Part shown: positions 15,442 through 23,328 of the stretch, in pieces
Numbering within the stretch: position 1 is the stretch's first letter
Layout of the letters: each line of letters begins with the position of its first letter
Assembly: GCA_035633755.1 (NCBI GenBank)
Contig: DASQEH010000054.1
Span: 20,433 to 84,432, forward strand
Origin: DASQEH01 sp035633755
GTDB taxonomy: Bacteria; Actinomycetota; Actinomycetes; Propionibacteriales; Nocardioidaceae
Reading direction: 5' to 3'
Length of the DNA stretch: 64,000 nucleotides
Translations under genes and position numbers: made by a program
The notes under the pieces: model-generated
What the model saw: only the letters and a program-made list of their open reading frames with translations
The model's database searches: none
What the model was told of the DNA's origin: nothing

Positions 15442-16530
15442 TCATTCGCCGCCTTTGCCGAACATGATCTCGTCCCAGCTCGGCACGCTCGCCCGCCTCG
15501 ATGAACGCCGCCGTCGCTCCGAGGCTGGCTCGACGACTGACTCCGTCGGGACCTCCGGCGTTGCGGCAGGGTGAAGCCTGCCCTCGTTGATGACGTGGGC
15601 CTCCGTCGGGGACTGGTCGTCCCGGACCTCCGAACGGACAGCGGGCTCGTCGTCCGCCGCAGCTGGTACGTCGGACGAGTCCGCCACCGCCGCAGGCTCA
15701 CGGGCCTCCTCGGGAGAAGCTGCAGGAGCGAAGTCCGGCTGACTGGCAGCAGGAACGGACGTGGCCGTGCCTCGCACCTCGAGCGGGGCCTCCTGTGGCT
15801 CGCTGACGGCTCTGACGACTGCCGTCAGGTCGTCAGTCTCGTCCTCGTCGGCGAAGTCGTCAGACAGACTGAGCAGGTCGTCGTCATCGCGGACAGCGGA
15901 CAGGCGACGCTCGCTGTCGCGACCACCCTCGCGCGGCTGAGGCCCCTTGCGCGTCGACTGCTTCTCTCCGGTGAGCCATTTGGCTTCGTCGTCGTCAGCG
16001 AGGGAGTAGCGCCCCACCATGTCGAAGACGAATTCGGCAGCACGCTCTCGCTCGCCGGAGTGGTACGTGGTGCGGACCGTCCAGCGGCCGTCGTCGCGCC
16101 GCCACGCGTCCCATGCCGCAGCGCTCGGCTCGATGTTGCGCGAGCGCAGCCGGTCGCCGACGACAGCGTCGAGCGTCCGAGCCGGACCGTCGGTGTTCTT
16201 GCGACGAACATGGTGGCGGCGTGCCAAGTCAGCGACATGGCGTCGTTCGGCCAGCACAGGAACGCAGTACGACATGATTCTGTCCACCGACACCTGAGCG
16301 GCCGCGGCTACCGCCTCCGGCGAGTCACCCGCCCGGATCCGGGCTTGGATGTCACGCGGTCTGAGGGCGCTGTCCATGTCGATCTCCAACTGGCCGAGTC
16401 GGGCGCGGTCGCCGCGAAGCGCCGCGCGAAGCCGTTCGTCCGCGGAGACGGCGTACTGCGTGCCCGACTCGTCGACGAGAACGATCTGCCGACCGTCAGC
16501 GTCCAGCCCCACAAGTTCGAGCTTTCGCAT
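15442..16530 (-). CDS. sepH: Septation protein SepH
   Basis: This 362-residue protein has the two hallmarks of SepH, an actinobacterial cell-division protein that binds FtsZ and promotes Z-ring assembly. The N-terminal DUF3071 domain (MRKLELVGLDADGRQIVLVD, then ...LRPRDIQARIRAGDSPEAVAAAAQVS) contains a helix-turn-helix-like segment at residues about 65-110. A long acidic, low-complexity linker follows, and the last residues carry the conserved basic patch and PSWDEIMFG motif. The ATG has a good GGAGGG site. It is divergent from the ferrochelatase gene, with a TATGAT -10 about 58 bases upstream of the start. Confidence 0.93.
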   Translation of the reverse strand: MRKLELVGLDADGRQIVLVDESGTQYAVSADERLRAALRGDRARLGQLEIDMDSALRPRDIQARIRAGDSPEAVAAAAQVSVDRIMSYCVPVLAERRHVADLARRHHVRRKNTDGPARTLDAVVGDRLRSRNIEPSAAAWDAWRRDDGRWTVRTTYHSGERERAAEFVFDMVGRYSLADDDEAKWLTGEKQSTRKGPQPREGGRDSERRLSAVRDDDDLLSLSDDFADEDETDDLTAVVRAVSEPQEAPLEVRGTATSVPAASQPDFAPAASPEEAREPAAVADSSDVPAAADDEPAVRSEVRDDQSPTEAHVINEGRLHPAATPEVPTESVVEPASERRRRSSRRASVPSWDEIMFGKGGE

Positions 16531-16587
16531 CCGCCCTCCGCACTGTCTGCCTCGAGGCTGCCTCAATGTCGCGAGAGGTGTGGACCG

Positions 16588-16593
16588 ATCATA
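16588..16593 (-). promoter_or_regulatory. -10 element of the sepH promoter
   Basis: Reading on the minus strand, TATGAT is a near-consensus -10 hexamer, giving a leader of about 50 bases before the sepH ATG. The matching -35 (CATCAG after 17 bases) is weak. Confidence 0.45.
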
Positions 16594-16710
16594 GTCAGCG
16601 CGGTTCTCCGCTGATGCGTCGACAGTGCCACAGCCGCTTACGGGGTGCCGCCCACGCCCGGTCCCGACACCGAACGGCGACCGCTCGGTGCGAGGTGGCA
16701 GGATCGATGC

Positions 16711-17811
16711 ATGTCCGATCTGGAGCAAACCGGTCCGTACGACGCCCTGCTCGTGGTGTCGTTCGGGGGCCCGGAGAACGTCGACGACGTGCGCCCCTTT
16801 CTCGAGAACGTCACGCGTGGACGCGGTGTGCCCCCCGAGCGCCTGGACGAGGTCGCGAAGCACTATCTCGACGTGGGAGGGCGCAGTCCCATCAATGACC
16901 AGTGCCGGGAGTTCATTGCAGCCGTCCGCCAGGATCTGGATGCCCACGGCGTGGGACTGCCGGTGTACTGGGGCAACCGCAACTGGCATCCGTTCCTCGG
17001 CGAGACAGTGCAACAGATGGCGGCCGACGGCATCACCCGTGCGGCCGTGTTCGTGACCAGCGCCTATGCCTCGTACTCAGGCTGCCGTCAGTACCGCGAG
17101 AACCTGTTCGACGCCGTCGACGGGGTTGAGCGGTCACCCCGCCTGGACAAGCTACGTCACTACTTCAACCACCCCGGTTTCATCGAGGCATTCGCCGACT
17201 CCACCTGCGCGGCCCTCGATCTGTTGCCCGACGAGTCGCGAGACGCGGCACGTCTGGTGTTCGTGACGCACTCCATCCCGACGGCCATGGCCGAAACGTC
17301 CGGACCGAGCGGGGGTGCCTACGTGGACCAGCATCGGTCCGTCGCCGACCTGGTCGCCGGCGAGGTGGCACGCCGCCGTGGGACGCCCCACCCGTGGGAG
17401 CTGGCCTTCTGCAGCCGTTCCGGACCGCCTCATGTGCCCTGGTTGGAGCCCGATGTGAACGACCATCTCGAGACCCTCGCTGGTGCGAGCACACCATCGG
17501 TCGTGGTGGTTCCCATCGGTTTCGTCTCCGACCACATGGAGGTCGTCTATGACCTCGACACAGAAGCGGCGGCCACGGCGGACAAGCTAGGCATCGACTT
17601 CGCCCGCGCGGCGGCGCCCGGCTCCCACCCCGCCTTCGTCGCGACGGTGCGCGACCTGCTCGTCGAGCGGGCGGCCGCAGAGGCCAGTGGCGGTGACTCC
17701 GTCACCCGGTCGGCCCTCGGTGACCACGGCGCGACCTGGGACTCCTGCCTCACGATGTGCTGCCCGAACCCCCGCGAGCGACGTGGCGCGCTCTGCGAGG
17801 TGGCTGCGTGA
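16711..17811 (+). CDS. cpfC: Coproporphyrin III ferrochelatase
   Basis: This 366-residue ferrochelatase inserts iron into coproporphyrin III in the coproporphyrin-dependent haem pathway used by actinobacteria. Conserved segments are YDALLVVSFGGPENVDDVRPFL at the N-terminus, VFVTHSIPTAM with the catalytic His, and VVPIGFVSDHMEVVYDLDTEA with the catalytic Glu. Cysteines at 125, 346, 350 and 351 could form the [2Fe-2S] cluster found in many actinobacterial enzymes, though the spacing should be checked against homologues. The ATG at 16711 has AGGA and a CAGGAT hexamer six bases upstream. It overlaps the next gene by four bases (GTGA). Confidence 0.92.
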   Translation: MSDLEQTGPYDALLVVSFGGPENVDDVRPFLENVTRGRGVPPERLDEVAKHYLDVGGRSPINDQCREFIAAVRQDLDAHGVGLPVYWGNRNWHPFLGETVQQMAADGITRAAVFVTSAYASYSGCRQYRENLFDAVDGVERSPRLDKLRHYFNHPGFIEAFADSTCAALDLLPDESRDAARLVFVTHSIPTAMAETSGPSGGAYVDQHRSVADLVAGEVARRRGTPHPWELAFCSRSGPPHVPWLEPDVNDHLETLAGASTPSVVVVPIGFVSDHMEVVYDLDTEAAATADKLGIDFARAAAPGSHPAFVATVRDLLVERAAAEASGGDSVTRSALGDHGATWDSCLTMCCPNPRERRGALCEVAA

Positions 17812-18638
17812 GCGCCGCGACGGATCTGCTGCTGCTCGCCGAAGCCACCGCACGCGAAGCTGGCTTGCTGCTCGTCGAGGGTCAGCGTGGCGGCGTCGAG
17901 GTTGCGCAGACCAAGTCCAGCCCGACGGACGTGGTGACGGCTGTCGACCTCGCGTCGGAGCAGCTCATTCGCGAGCGCATCTTTGCGGCTCGCCCCGACG
18001 ACGGCTTCGTCGGTGAGGAGGACGACGACGTCGAGGGCAGTACCGGTGTGACCTGGATCGCCGACCCCATCGACGGCACGGTGAACTACCTGTACGGCAT
18101 CGAGGAGTTCGCGGTGTCCATCGCCGCGACATTCGAGGGCACCGTCGTTGCCGGCGTGGTGCACAACCCGATGACCGACGAGACCTTCACCGCCGCTCTC
18201 GGAGAGGGCGCCCGGCTGAACGGTCGAGTGATCACCGTCGGCTCGACCATCGAGATGAGCCATGCGTTGGTGGGCACCGGGTTCAGCTACGTCGCCGAGG
18301 TCCGGGCCGCCCAGTCGGTGGAGTTCTCCCGCCTGCTGCCACGGATACGAGACATCCGCAGAGCGGGTGCTGCCGCCCTCGACTTGTGCTCGGTGGCGTG
18401 CGGGCGCTTCGACGCCTACGTCGAACGCGGACTTCAACCGTGGGACTACGCCGCCGGGAGACTCATCGTGACGGAGGCAGGTGGCAGGGTTGAGGGCCTG
18501 CATGGCAGTGAGGCCGGCGAGCTGATCGTTACGGCAGCGTCCGCGTCGTTGTACGACGCCTTCCATGACGCGCTCATCGCGGCCGGGTACGGCGACTGGC
18601 CACTGCCGGACTGGCCGCCCCGACGCACGCCACGCTAG
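17808..18638 (+). CDS. Inositol monophosphatase family protein (SuhB-like)
   Basis: This 276-residue metal-dependent phosphatase of the FIG superfamily has the three metal motifs. GFVGEED supplies the first Glu, WIADPIDGTVNYLYG is the DPxDGTxN motif at residues about 83-94, and QPWDYAAG is the C-terminal WDxAAG motif. It should dephosphorylate inositol-1-phosphate or a related sugar phosphate. Inositol is needed for mycothiol and phosphatidylinositol lipids in actinobacteria. The GTG start overlaps the ferrochelatase stop (GTGA), so the two are co-translated, although no pathway link is known. The position next to the DUF4193 gene matches the suhB locus of mycobacteria. Confidence 0.88.
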   Translation: MSAATDLLLLAEATAREAGLLLVEGQRGGVEVAQTKSSPTDVVTAVDLASEQLIRERIFAARPDDGFVGEEDDDVEGSTGVTWIADPIDGTVNYLYGIEEFAVSIAATFEGTVVAGVVHNPMTDETFTAALGEGARLNGRVITVGSTIEMSHALVGTGFSYVAEVRAAQSVEFSRLLPRIRDIRRAGAAALDLCSVACGRFDAYVERGLQPWDYAAGRLIVTEAGGRVEGLHGSEAGELIVTAASASLYDAFHDALIAAGYGDWPLPDWPPRRTPR

Positions 18639-18947
18639 GCCACTCTGCATCCGCAGCCTCCAGCTGGAGCCGCCCTGGTCCCGCTACGAGCCGTCATGAC
18701 CGGCTGGCGAAGCCGCCCGCGTTCCGCCATGGACGGCGCCGTCATGATCGGCCGGCGGAGGCGTCCTGATCCTGCTCACTGACGGCACGAGGGACCCGTC
18801 CCTATGCATCGGGCCGAGGGGATGGCGCGGCAGAGAAAAATAGGGCACAATCTCGCCGCCGGTGTGGGCACAAAACGCGGCCTCGTGGCGTTACACTGCC
18901 ACGCCCACGAGGGCGCCACGGATCACGACAACTGAGCGGACGCTGAG
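18639..18947. other. Intergenic region with a degenerate 48-bp repeat and the DUF4193 promoter
   Basis: This 309-bp stretch has no gene that I can support. A pair of imperfect tandem units begins at 18693 and 18741 (GTCATGACCGGCTGGCG and GTCATGATCGGCCGGCG), a period of 48. Each ends with GACGGC followed by a short variable triplet. Near the right end, TACACT at 18892-18897 is a -10-like hexamer about 50 bases before the DUF4193 ATG. The composition between 18830 and 18890 is less GC-rich than its surroundings. Confidence 0.5.
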
Positions 18948-19247
18948 ATGGCTACAGATTACGACGCACCACGCAAGACCGAAGAAGAGCTCAACGAGGA
19001 CTCGATAGAAGAGCTGAAGGCGCGTCGGCACGACAAGAACTCAGGCAAGGTCGACGAAGACGAGGTCGAGGCGGCCGAGGCCTTCGAGCTGCCCGGAGCT
19101 GACCTGTCGCACGAAGAGCTGACGGTCCAGGTGCTGCCCCGCCAGTCCGACGAGTTCACGTGTTCCAGCTGTTTCCTGGTCCATCACCGCAGCCAGCTCG
19201 CCAGTGACAAGAACGGTCAGCTGCTCTGCTCAGACTGCGCCGCCTGA
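18948..19247 (+). CDS. DUF4193 domain protein
   Basis: This 99-residue acidic protein consists of a charged, likely disordered N-terminal half (KTEEELNEDSIEELKARR) and a C-terminal zinc ribbon. FTCSSCFLVHHRSQL and LLCSDC give two CxxC pairs for one zinc ion. This is the DUF4193 pattern, conserved in actinobacteria, often near sigma factor or dut genes and of unknown function. It could be an RNA-polymerase-associated or ribosome-associated factor, but that is speculation. It sits between the IMPase gene and convergent DUF4235, as Rv2699c does in M. tuberculosis (from memory). Confidence 0.88.
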   Translation: MATDYDAPRKTEEELNEDSIEELKARRHDKNSGKVDEDEVEAAEAFELPGADLSHEELTVQVLPRQSDEFTCSSCFLVHHRSQLASDKNGQLLCSDCAA

Positions 19248-19309
19248 CCCTTCTGATACTTCCGCGACGCGGCCGCGTGATCCACCTCTAGGTGGACGGA
19301 CCTGCGTCC

Positions 19310-19681
19310 CTACTTGGCGGCTGACTTCTTGAGCGCTCGCTTGTCCGCCTCGCTCGCCCCCGACATACCGGGGGGCACACTGCCGAACGACCGGATCCAG
19401 TACTGGGCAGCCCGGCGGGTGGCATAGGTACGGGCCAGTCCGAGGGCCATTCCGCTGATCGCCGCCCACACCAACGCCTCCTTGCCGGCGATGTCAGGGT
19501 TCTCCGGGTCCGTCGGCGGCTTGTGTCCGGTGGCCGTGCGCCAGGTCGCGTCCAACGCCTTCATCGCTGCCATGCCGCTGACCAAGCCGATGCTGCGACC
19601 GATGAGCTTCCAGGTACGCCGGCCCTTGTCAGCCTGCTTCTTGGCGGCCTTCTCCTCGGCTGACATCGTCTTCTTGGCCAC
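19310..19681 (-). CDS. DUF4235 family membrane protein
   Basis: This 123-residue protein has a strongly basic N-terminus (KKTMSAEEKAAKKQADKGRR) and a basic C-terminus. Two hydrophobic helices (SIGLVSGMAAMKALDATW and EALVWAAISGMALGLARTYATRRAA) flank a GHKPPTDPENPD turn that is the DUF4235 signature. These small actinobacterial proteins are predicted membrane-associated with cytoplasmic tails and have no defined function. Confidence 0.85.
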   Translation of the reverse strand: MAKKTMSAEEKAAKKQADKGRRTWKLIGRSIGLVSGMAAMKALDATWRTATGHKPPTDPENPDIAGKEALVWAAISGMALGLARTYATRRAAQYWIRSFGSVPPGMSGASEADKRALKKSAAK

Positions 19682-19763
19682 GGAGGCTCCCTCTCTGCTG
19701 CGTACACGACCTGCTCCGGTCGGTTCCGGAGGCCAAGCGTAGGCCGCCGGTCTGGTCGGTGGC

Positions 19764-20225
19764 CTAGTCTTGCATGCTGCGCGGACGCAGGTGCAGCGCC
19801 AGATCCTTCGGGCGCCGGGTCGAGATCACCCAGTACGGCGTCGGGTCGCGCACGTCATCGACGTCCACCCTTACCGCCTCGCGGCAGTAGCTGCGGATGA
19901 GCAGATGGGCTCGCGCGTCGGCCTTCACCCCGAGCTGCTCGCGCAGCCGGCGGGCGTCCAACACCTCGGCGGCCCCGACATAAGGCCATGGCAGCACGGC
20001 CTTCCCCGCATGCAGCCCGACGTCATCGGTGGAGATCCGGACCGCGCCGTACCGGAACAGGCCTCCGCCGACGACAGCCGCAGTGACGGCGGCCGCAATG
20101 AGCGCGACCTCCGAGGGGGCTGCCACAAAGAACGCCCACCACACGGATACGACCATCCCGGCGGCCATGGCCCACCACGACACCGGGGGACGCAACACCT
20201 CGACGTACGACTGCGGCTGCTGCAC
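19764..20225 (-). CDS. DUF3093 family membrane protein
   Basis: This 153-residue protein has two predicted membrane helices at residues about 15-55 and a cytoplasmic domain (YGAVRISTDDVGLHAGKAVLPWPYVGAAEVLD, then PYWVISTRRPKDLALHL at the end), the DUF3093 pattern. I chose the GTG at 20225 over the GTG six bases upstream, because an AGG ribosome-binding site is then eight bases away. It is divergent from dut with 89 bp between starts, the arrangement of Rv2698 and Rv2697c as I recall it. The function is unknown. Confidence 0.83.
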   Translation of the reverse strand: MQQPQSYVEVLRPPVSWWAMAAGMVVSVWWAFFVAAPSEVALIAAAVTAAVVGGGLFRYGAVRISTDDVGLHAGKAVLPWPYVGAAEVLDARRLREQLGVKADARAHLLIRSYCREAVRVDVDDVRDPTPYWVISTRRPKDLALHLRPRSMQD

Positions 20226-20314
20226 GGGCACAGCCTGCCACGCGGCGCCCGAGTAGGGTGTTGCGACGTGACGAGGACGAGGGCGGCGGCCGTGGCGAGG
20301 GGTAGGAGGCGGTG

Positions 20315-20788
20315 ATGGTTGAGGTGCTGATCCGGCGGACGAGTGCGGACGCTGTGGTGCCCGCGTACGCGCACCCCGGGGACGCCGGCGCAGACCTGAT
20401 CTGCACCACGGACGTGACCTTGGCTCCGGGCGAGAGGGCATTGGTACCTACCGGGATCAGCATCGCCCTGCCGCCCGGGTTCGTCGCCCTGATTCATCCG
20501 CGATCAGGGCTGGCGGCGTCACACGGCCTGTCCATCGTGAACGCCCCCGGAACAGTCGACGCCGGTTACCGCGGCGAGATCAAGGTGCTGCTGGTCAACC
20601 TGGACCCGCGGGAGCCTGTCACCCTGCGCCCCGGAGACCGCATCGCCCAGCTGGTGCTGCAACGCGTGGAACAGGCTCGCTTCGTCGAGGTCGACCGGCT
20701 CCCGGGGTCCGACCGCGGTACCGGAGGGTACGGGTCGACGGGCGGATACGTCGGATCAGCGCCGCAGCCGCAGGAGAATGCCTCGTGA
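20315..20788 (+). CDS. dut: dUTP diphosphatase
   Basis: This 157-residue trimeric dUTPase hydrolyses dUTP to dUMP, keeping uracil out of DNA and feeding thymidylate synthesis. All five motifs are present: DAGADL near residue 24, RSGLAASHGL, the uracil-binding GTVDAGYRGEI with the catalytic Asp, GDRIAQLVL, and the glycine-rich C-terminal RGTGGYGSTGGY that closes over the substrate. The ATG at 20315 is five bases after AGGAGG; a GTG three bases upstream is less well spaced. The stop overlaps the DUF3710 start (GTGA). Confidence 0.95.
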   Translation: MVEVLIRRTSADAVVPAYAHPGDAGADLICTTDVTLAPGERALVPTGISIALPPGFVALIHPRSGLAASHGLSIVNAPGTVDAGYRGEIKVLLVNLDPREPVTLRPGDRIAQLVLQRVEQARFVEVDRLPGSDRGTGGYGSTGGYVGSAPQPQENAS

Positions 20789-21459
20789 TCTTTGGTCGAC
20801 GCAAGAGCAGTGACCCACAGCCCAATGACGAGGCTTCGGGCAGCGACGACGCTGTCTCGCAGGGGCCACCTGGCCGTCCTCGCGGTCCCTGGGACAGGGC
20901 CGAGACGACAGCGGACACCGACGGCGAGGGGTACCTCGATCTCGGCGGCCTGATCGTGCGGGGTGGTCCTGACGTGGAGGTCCGGCTCCAGGTGGACGAG
21001 CCGACGTCGGCCGTCCTGGCTGTCCTTCTGGCCGGTCGGGAGTCCGGACTGGAGCTGCGCGCCTTCGCCGCGCCCCGGTCGAACGGCATCTGGGAAGACG
21101 TGCGGCATGCCATCGCTGCGGAGGCCGCTCAGCGCGGCGGCACGTCGTCGGAGCTTGATGGTGAGTACGGGACCGAGCTCCAGGTTGTCGTCCCTGTGCA
21201 GCTGCCGGACGGGCGGACCGGCTCGCAGGTCAGCCGGATCGTGGGAGTTGAAGGTCCTCGCTGGCTGTTGCGAGGCACGTTCCTGGGCAAGAGCGCCGAG
21301 GAGCCCGACCCCGACGGGGCGATCGAGTCCGCCTTCCGTGACGTGATCGTGGTTCGTGGAGACGGACCTATGAGTCCCCGCGAGCTGATCTCGCTGCGCA
21401 TGCCGCAGCAGGCCCAGGTCATGCTGCCTCCGGAACCCGGCGCAGAACCCGGCAATTGA
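20785..21459 (+). CDS. DUF3710 domain protein
   Basis: This 224-residue protein has a basic, polar N-terminus (IFGRRKSSDPQPNDEASGSDD) and a globular DUF3710 domain with WLLRGTFLGKSAEEPD and DVIVVRGDGPMSPRELISLRMP. It is coupled to dut by a four-base overlap and followed by an OB-fold protein and DUF3159. This conserved order implies a shared process, perhaps nucleotide or nucleic-acid handling, but no biochemical role is established. Confidence 0.87.
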   Translation: MIFGRRKSSDPQPNDEASGSDDAVSQGPPGRPRGPWDRAETTADTDGEGYLDLGGLIVRGGPDVEVRLQVDEPTSAVLAVLLAGRESGLELRAFAAPRSNGIWEDVRHAIAAEAAQRGGTSSELDGEYGTELQVVVPVQLPDGRTGSQVSRIVGVEGPRWLLRGTFLGKSAEEPDPDGAIESAFRDVIVVRGDGPMSPRELISLRMPQQAQVMLPPEPGAEPGN

Positions 21460-21504
21460 CCCGTCCCCCTCCCGGCCTCAGAGGTGCCGGTTACGCTGGA
21501 ACGC

Positions 21505-21870
21505 ATGAGCAGTGGAAGCCGGCTGAGCCGTGCCCTGAAACGGTTGTCGGCGTCGGCGGACCAGCTTCAGGCCGACGAGCTTCAGGCGCGCAGTGGATCT
21601 GTGGGATGCCAGCAGATCCACAACTTGTCTGATCGCGAGGTCGTGACGGTCTTCGGGCACTTGAAGACCGTCTCGCTGGCTCCGCGAGCCGGCACCCCGA
21701 CGCTCGAGGCGTCGCTGTACGACGGTTCGGGGTCCGTCACGCTTGTCTGGCTGGGCCGTCGCCAGATCCTCGGTATCAAACCGGGTGTCAGCCTCATCGC
21801 CTCGGGCAGGGTGTCGTGCCAGGACGGTCGGCGCATCATGTTCAACCCTCGATACGAGCTCCAGGTCTGA
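21505..21870 (+). CDS. OB-fold nucleic-acid-binding protein
   Basis: This 121-residue protein has a polar N-terminal helix and an OB fold. REVVTVFGHLKTVSLAPR forms strand 1-2, LEASLYDGSGSVTLVWLGRRQILGI is the central strand pattern, and GVSLIASGRVSCQDGRRIMFNPRYEL ends it. That matches the RecG-type/tRNA-anticodon OB family found beside DUF3159 in actinobacteria (Rv2694c-like). The ATG follows TACGCT by seven bases, so its mRNA may start at or near the codon, although a GGA within that spacer could also act as a ribosome-binding site. Confidence 0.83.
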   Translation: MSSGSRLSRALKRLSASADQLQADELQARSGSVGCQQIHNLSDREVVTVFGHLKTVSLAPRAGTPTLEASLYDGSGSVTLVWLGRRQILGIKPGVSLIASGRVSCQDGRRIMFNPRYELQV

Positions 21871-21874
21871 CGAG

Positions 21875-22579
21875 GTGACCGAGGCGAGCCCGGCGGCGTC
21901 CGGCCTCCCGTCGCCGGTGCCCGTACCGGCCCCGACCACGGTCGAAGCCCTGGTCCGATCGTCGTTGTCGAAGGCGCTGGGGGGTAAGCGAGGGATGCTC
22001 GAAGGGGCCATTCCTACGCTCGGCTTCACCGTGACCTGGATCACCACGCACAACCTCCGGTTGGCGCTGGCGATATCAGTGACGCTCGCAGTGTCGCTGC
22101 TCGTCACTCGTTTGGTGCAGCGGTCCACGGTTCAGTTCGTCGTCAACTCGCTCATCGGCATCGCCATCGCCGCGGTGTTCGCTCTGCGCTCTGGTCGTGC
22201 CGAGGACGCGTTCTTGCCTGGCCTCATCTACAACGGGGTGTACGCCGTCATTCTGATCGGCTCGGTGCTCGTCCGCTGGCCCCTCGTGGGATTCATGATC
22301 GGGAGCGTCACGGGGGAGCCCACGCAGTGGCACAGCGACCGCAAGCTGGTGAGCCTGTGCTCGCGACTGACGCTGCTTCTGGCCGCTCCGTGCGTGCTCC
22401 GCGTCCTGGTCCAGTACCCGCTCTGGGCAACCTCCGAGGCCGGGTGGCTTGGCGTGGCCAAGCTGGCCATGGGATGGCCGTTGCAGATCGCAGCCTTGGC
22501 GTCGATGGCCTGGCTGCTCAGCCGTGATGACATGCCCGTCCAGGTCACCCCGCGATCGGACGTCGTCCGCGACGGCTGA
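21875..22579 (+). CDS. DUF3159 family membrane protein
   Basis: This 234-residue membrane protein has five or six predicted helices. Conserved landmarks are GMLEGAIPTLGFTVTWITTHNLRLAL, FVVNSLIGIAIAAVFALRSGRAEDAFLPGLIYNGVY, and the cytoplasmic GEPTQWHSDRKLVSLCSRLT, which match DUF3159. Related sequences have been proposed as septum- or ion-related membrane proteins, but the function is unknown. It begins at GTG four bases after the OB-fold gene's stop and ends 71 bp from the convergent ceoC. Confidence 0.85.
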   Translation: MTEASPAASGLPSPVPVPAPTTVEALVRSSLSKALGGKRGMLEGAIPTLGFTVTWITTHNLRLALAISVTLAVSLLVTRLVQRSTVQFVVNSLIGIAIAAVFALRSGRAEDAFLPGLIYNGVYAVILIGSVLVRWPLVGFMIGSVTGEPTQWHSDRKLVSLCSRLTLLLAAPCVLRVLVQYPLWATSEAGWLGVAKLAMGWPLQIAALASMAWLLSRDDMPVQVTPRSDVVRDG

Positions 22580-22650
22580 CCAGCACCATCGACCCACCGA
22601 CCTGGGCCGGGGGCACCTATCTGCGCCGCGGACACGAGGACTCGGCAGCG

Positions 22651-23328
22651 TCACGGCCCCGAGGTGTGCTCCAGGGGCGCCAACAGCCGCTCGAGGTCTG
22701 CTTCGGCGGCGGCCGTGGCGACGAACAGAAGCTCGTCTCCCGCCTCGACCGTCGCGTCGGGGTCCGGACGGTGTACATGGCCCTCGCGCAGGACCGCCAG
22801 CAGCGACGTCTCGCCGGGCCACGGGATCTCCCGCACCTGCGCCCCCACATAGGGCGAGTCCTCGGGCAGCGTCAGCTCCACCATGTTGGCGTCGCCTTGG
22901 CGGAACGTCCACAGGCGCACCACGTCGCCGACCGTCACGGCCTCCTCGACAAGGGCCGACATGATGCGCGGCGTCGACACCGCGACGTCGACCCCCCACG
23001 ACTCGTTGAACAACCACTCGTTGGAGGGATGGTTCACGCGCCCGACCGTGCGGGGCACGGCGAACTCGGTCTTGGCCAGCAAGGAGATGACGAGGTTGGC
23101 CTTGTCATCGCCGGTCGAGGCGATGACAACGTCGCAGCGGTGCAGGGCCGCCTCGTCGAGAGAGGACATCTCGCAGGCGTCGGCGAGCAGCCACTCTGCT
23201 GTCGGAATGCTCTCCGCCTTGATCGCGTACGGGTCCTTGTCGATGAGGAGCACCTCGTGCCCGTTGTCCAACAGCTCCGCCGCGACCGACCGGCCGACTG
23301 CTCCGGCTCCCGCAATGGCGACACGCAT
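22651..23328 (-). CDS. ceoC: TrkA-type potassium regulatory protein (CeoC-like)
   Basis: This 225-residue RCK protein has an N-terminal Rossmann NAD/nucleotide-binding domain (RVAIAGAGAVGRSVAAELLDNGHEVLLID, GxGxxG), then a TrkA-C regulatory domain (residues about 135-215, ending VEAGDELLFVATAAAEADLERLL). RCK proteins gate K+ transporters in response to ligands such as NAD(H), ATP or c-di-AMP. It is the second gene of a ceoB-ceoC pair (1-base overlap, TGATG), as in mycobacteria. It faces a KimA-like transporter gene, which is a likely target by inference. Confidence 0.9.
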   Translation of the reverse strand: MRVAIAGAGAVGRSVAAELLDNGHEVLLIDKDPYAIKAESIPTAEWLLADACEMSSLDEAALHRCDVVIASTGDDKANLVISLLAKTEFAVPRTVGRVNHPSNEWLFNESWGVDVAVSTPRIMSALVEEAVTVGDVVRLWTFRQGDANMVELTLPEDSPYVGAQVREIPWPGETSLLAVLREGHVHRPDPDATVEAGDELLFVATAAAEADLERLLAPLEHTSGP

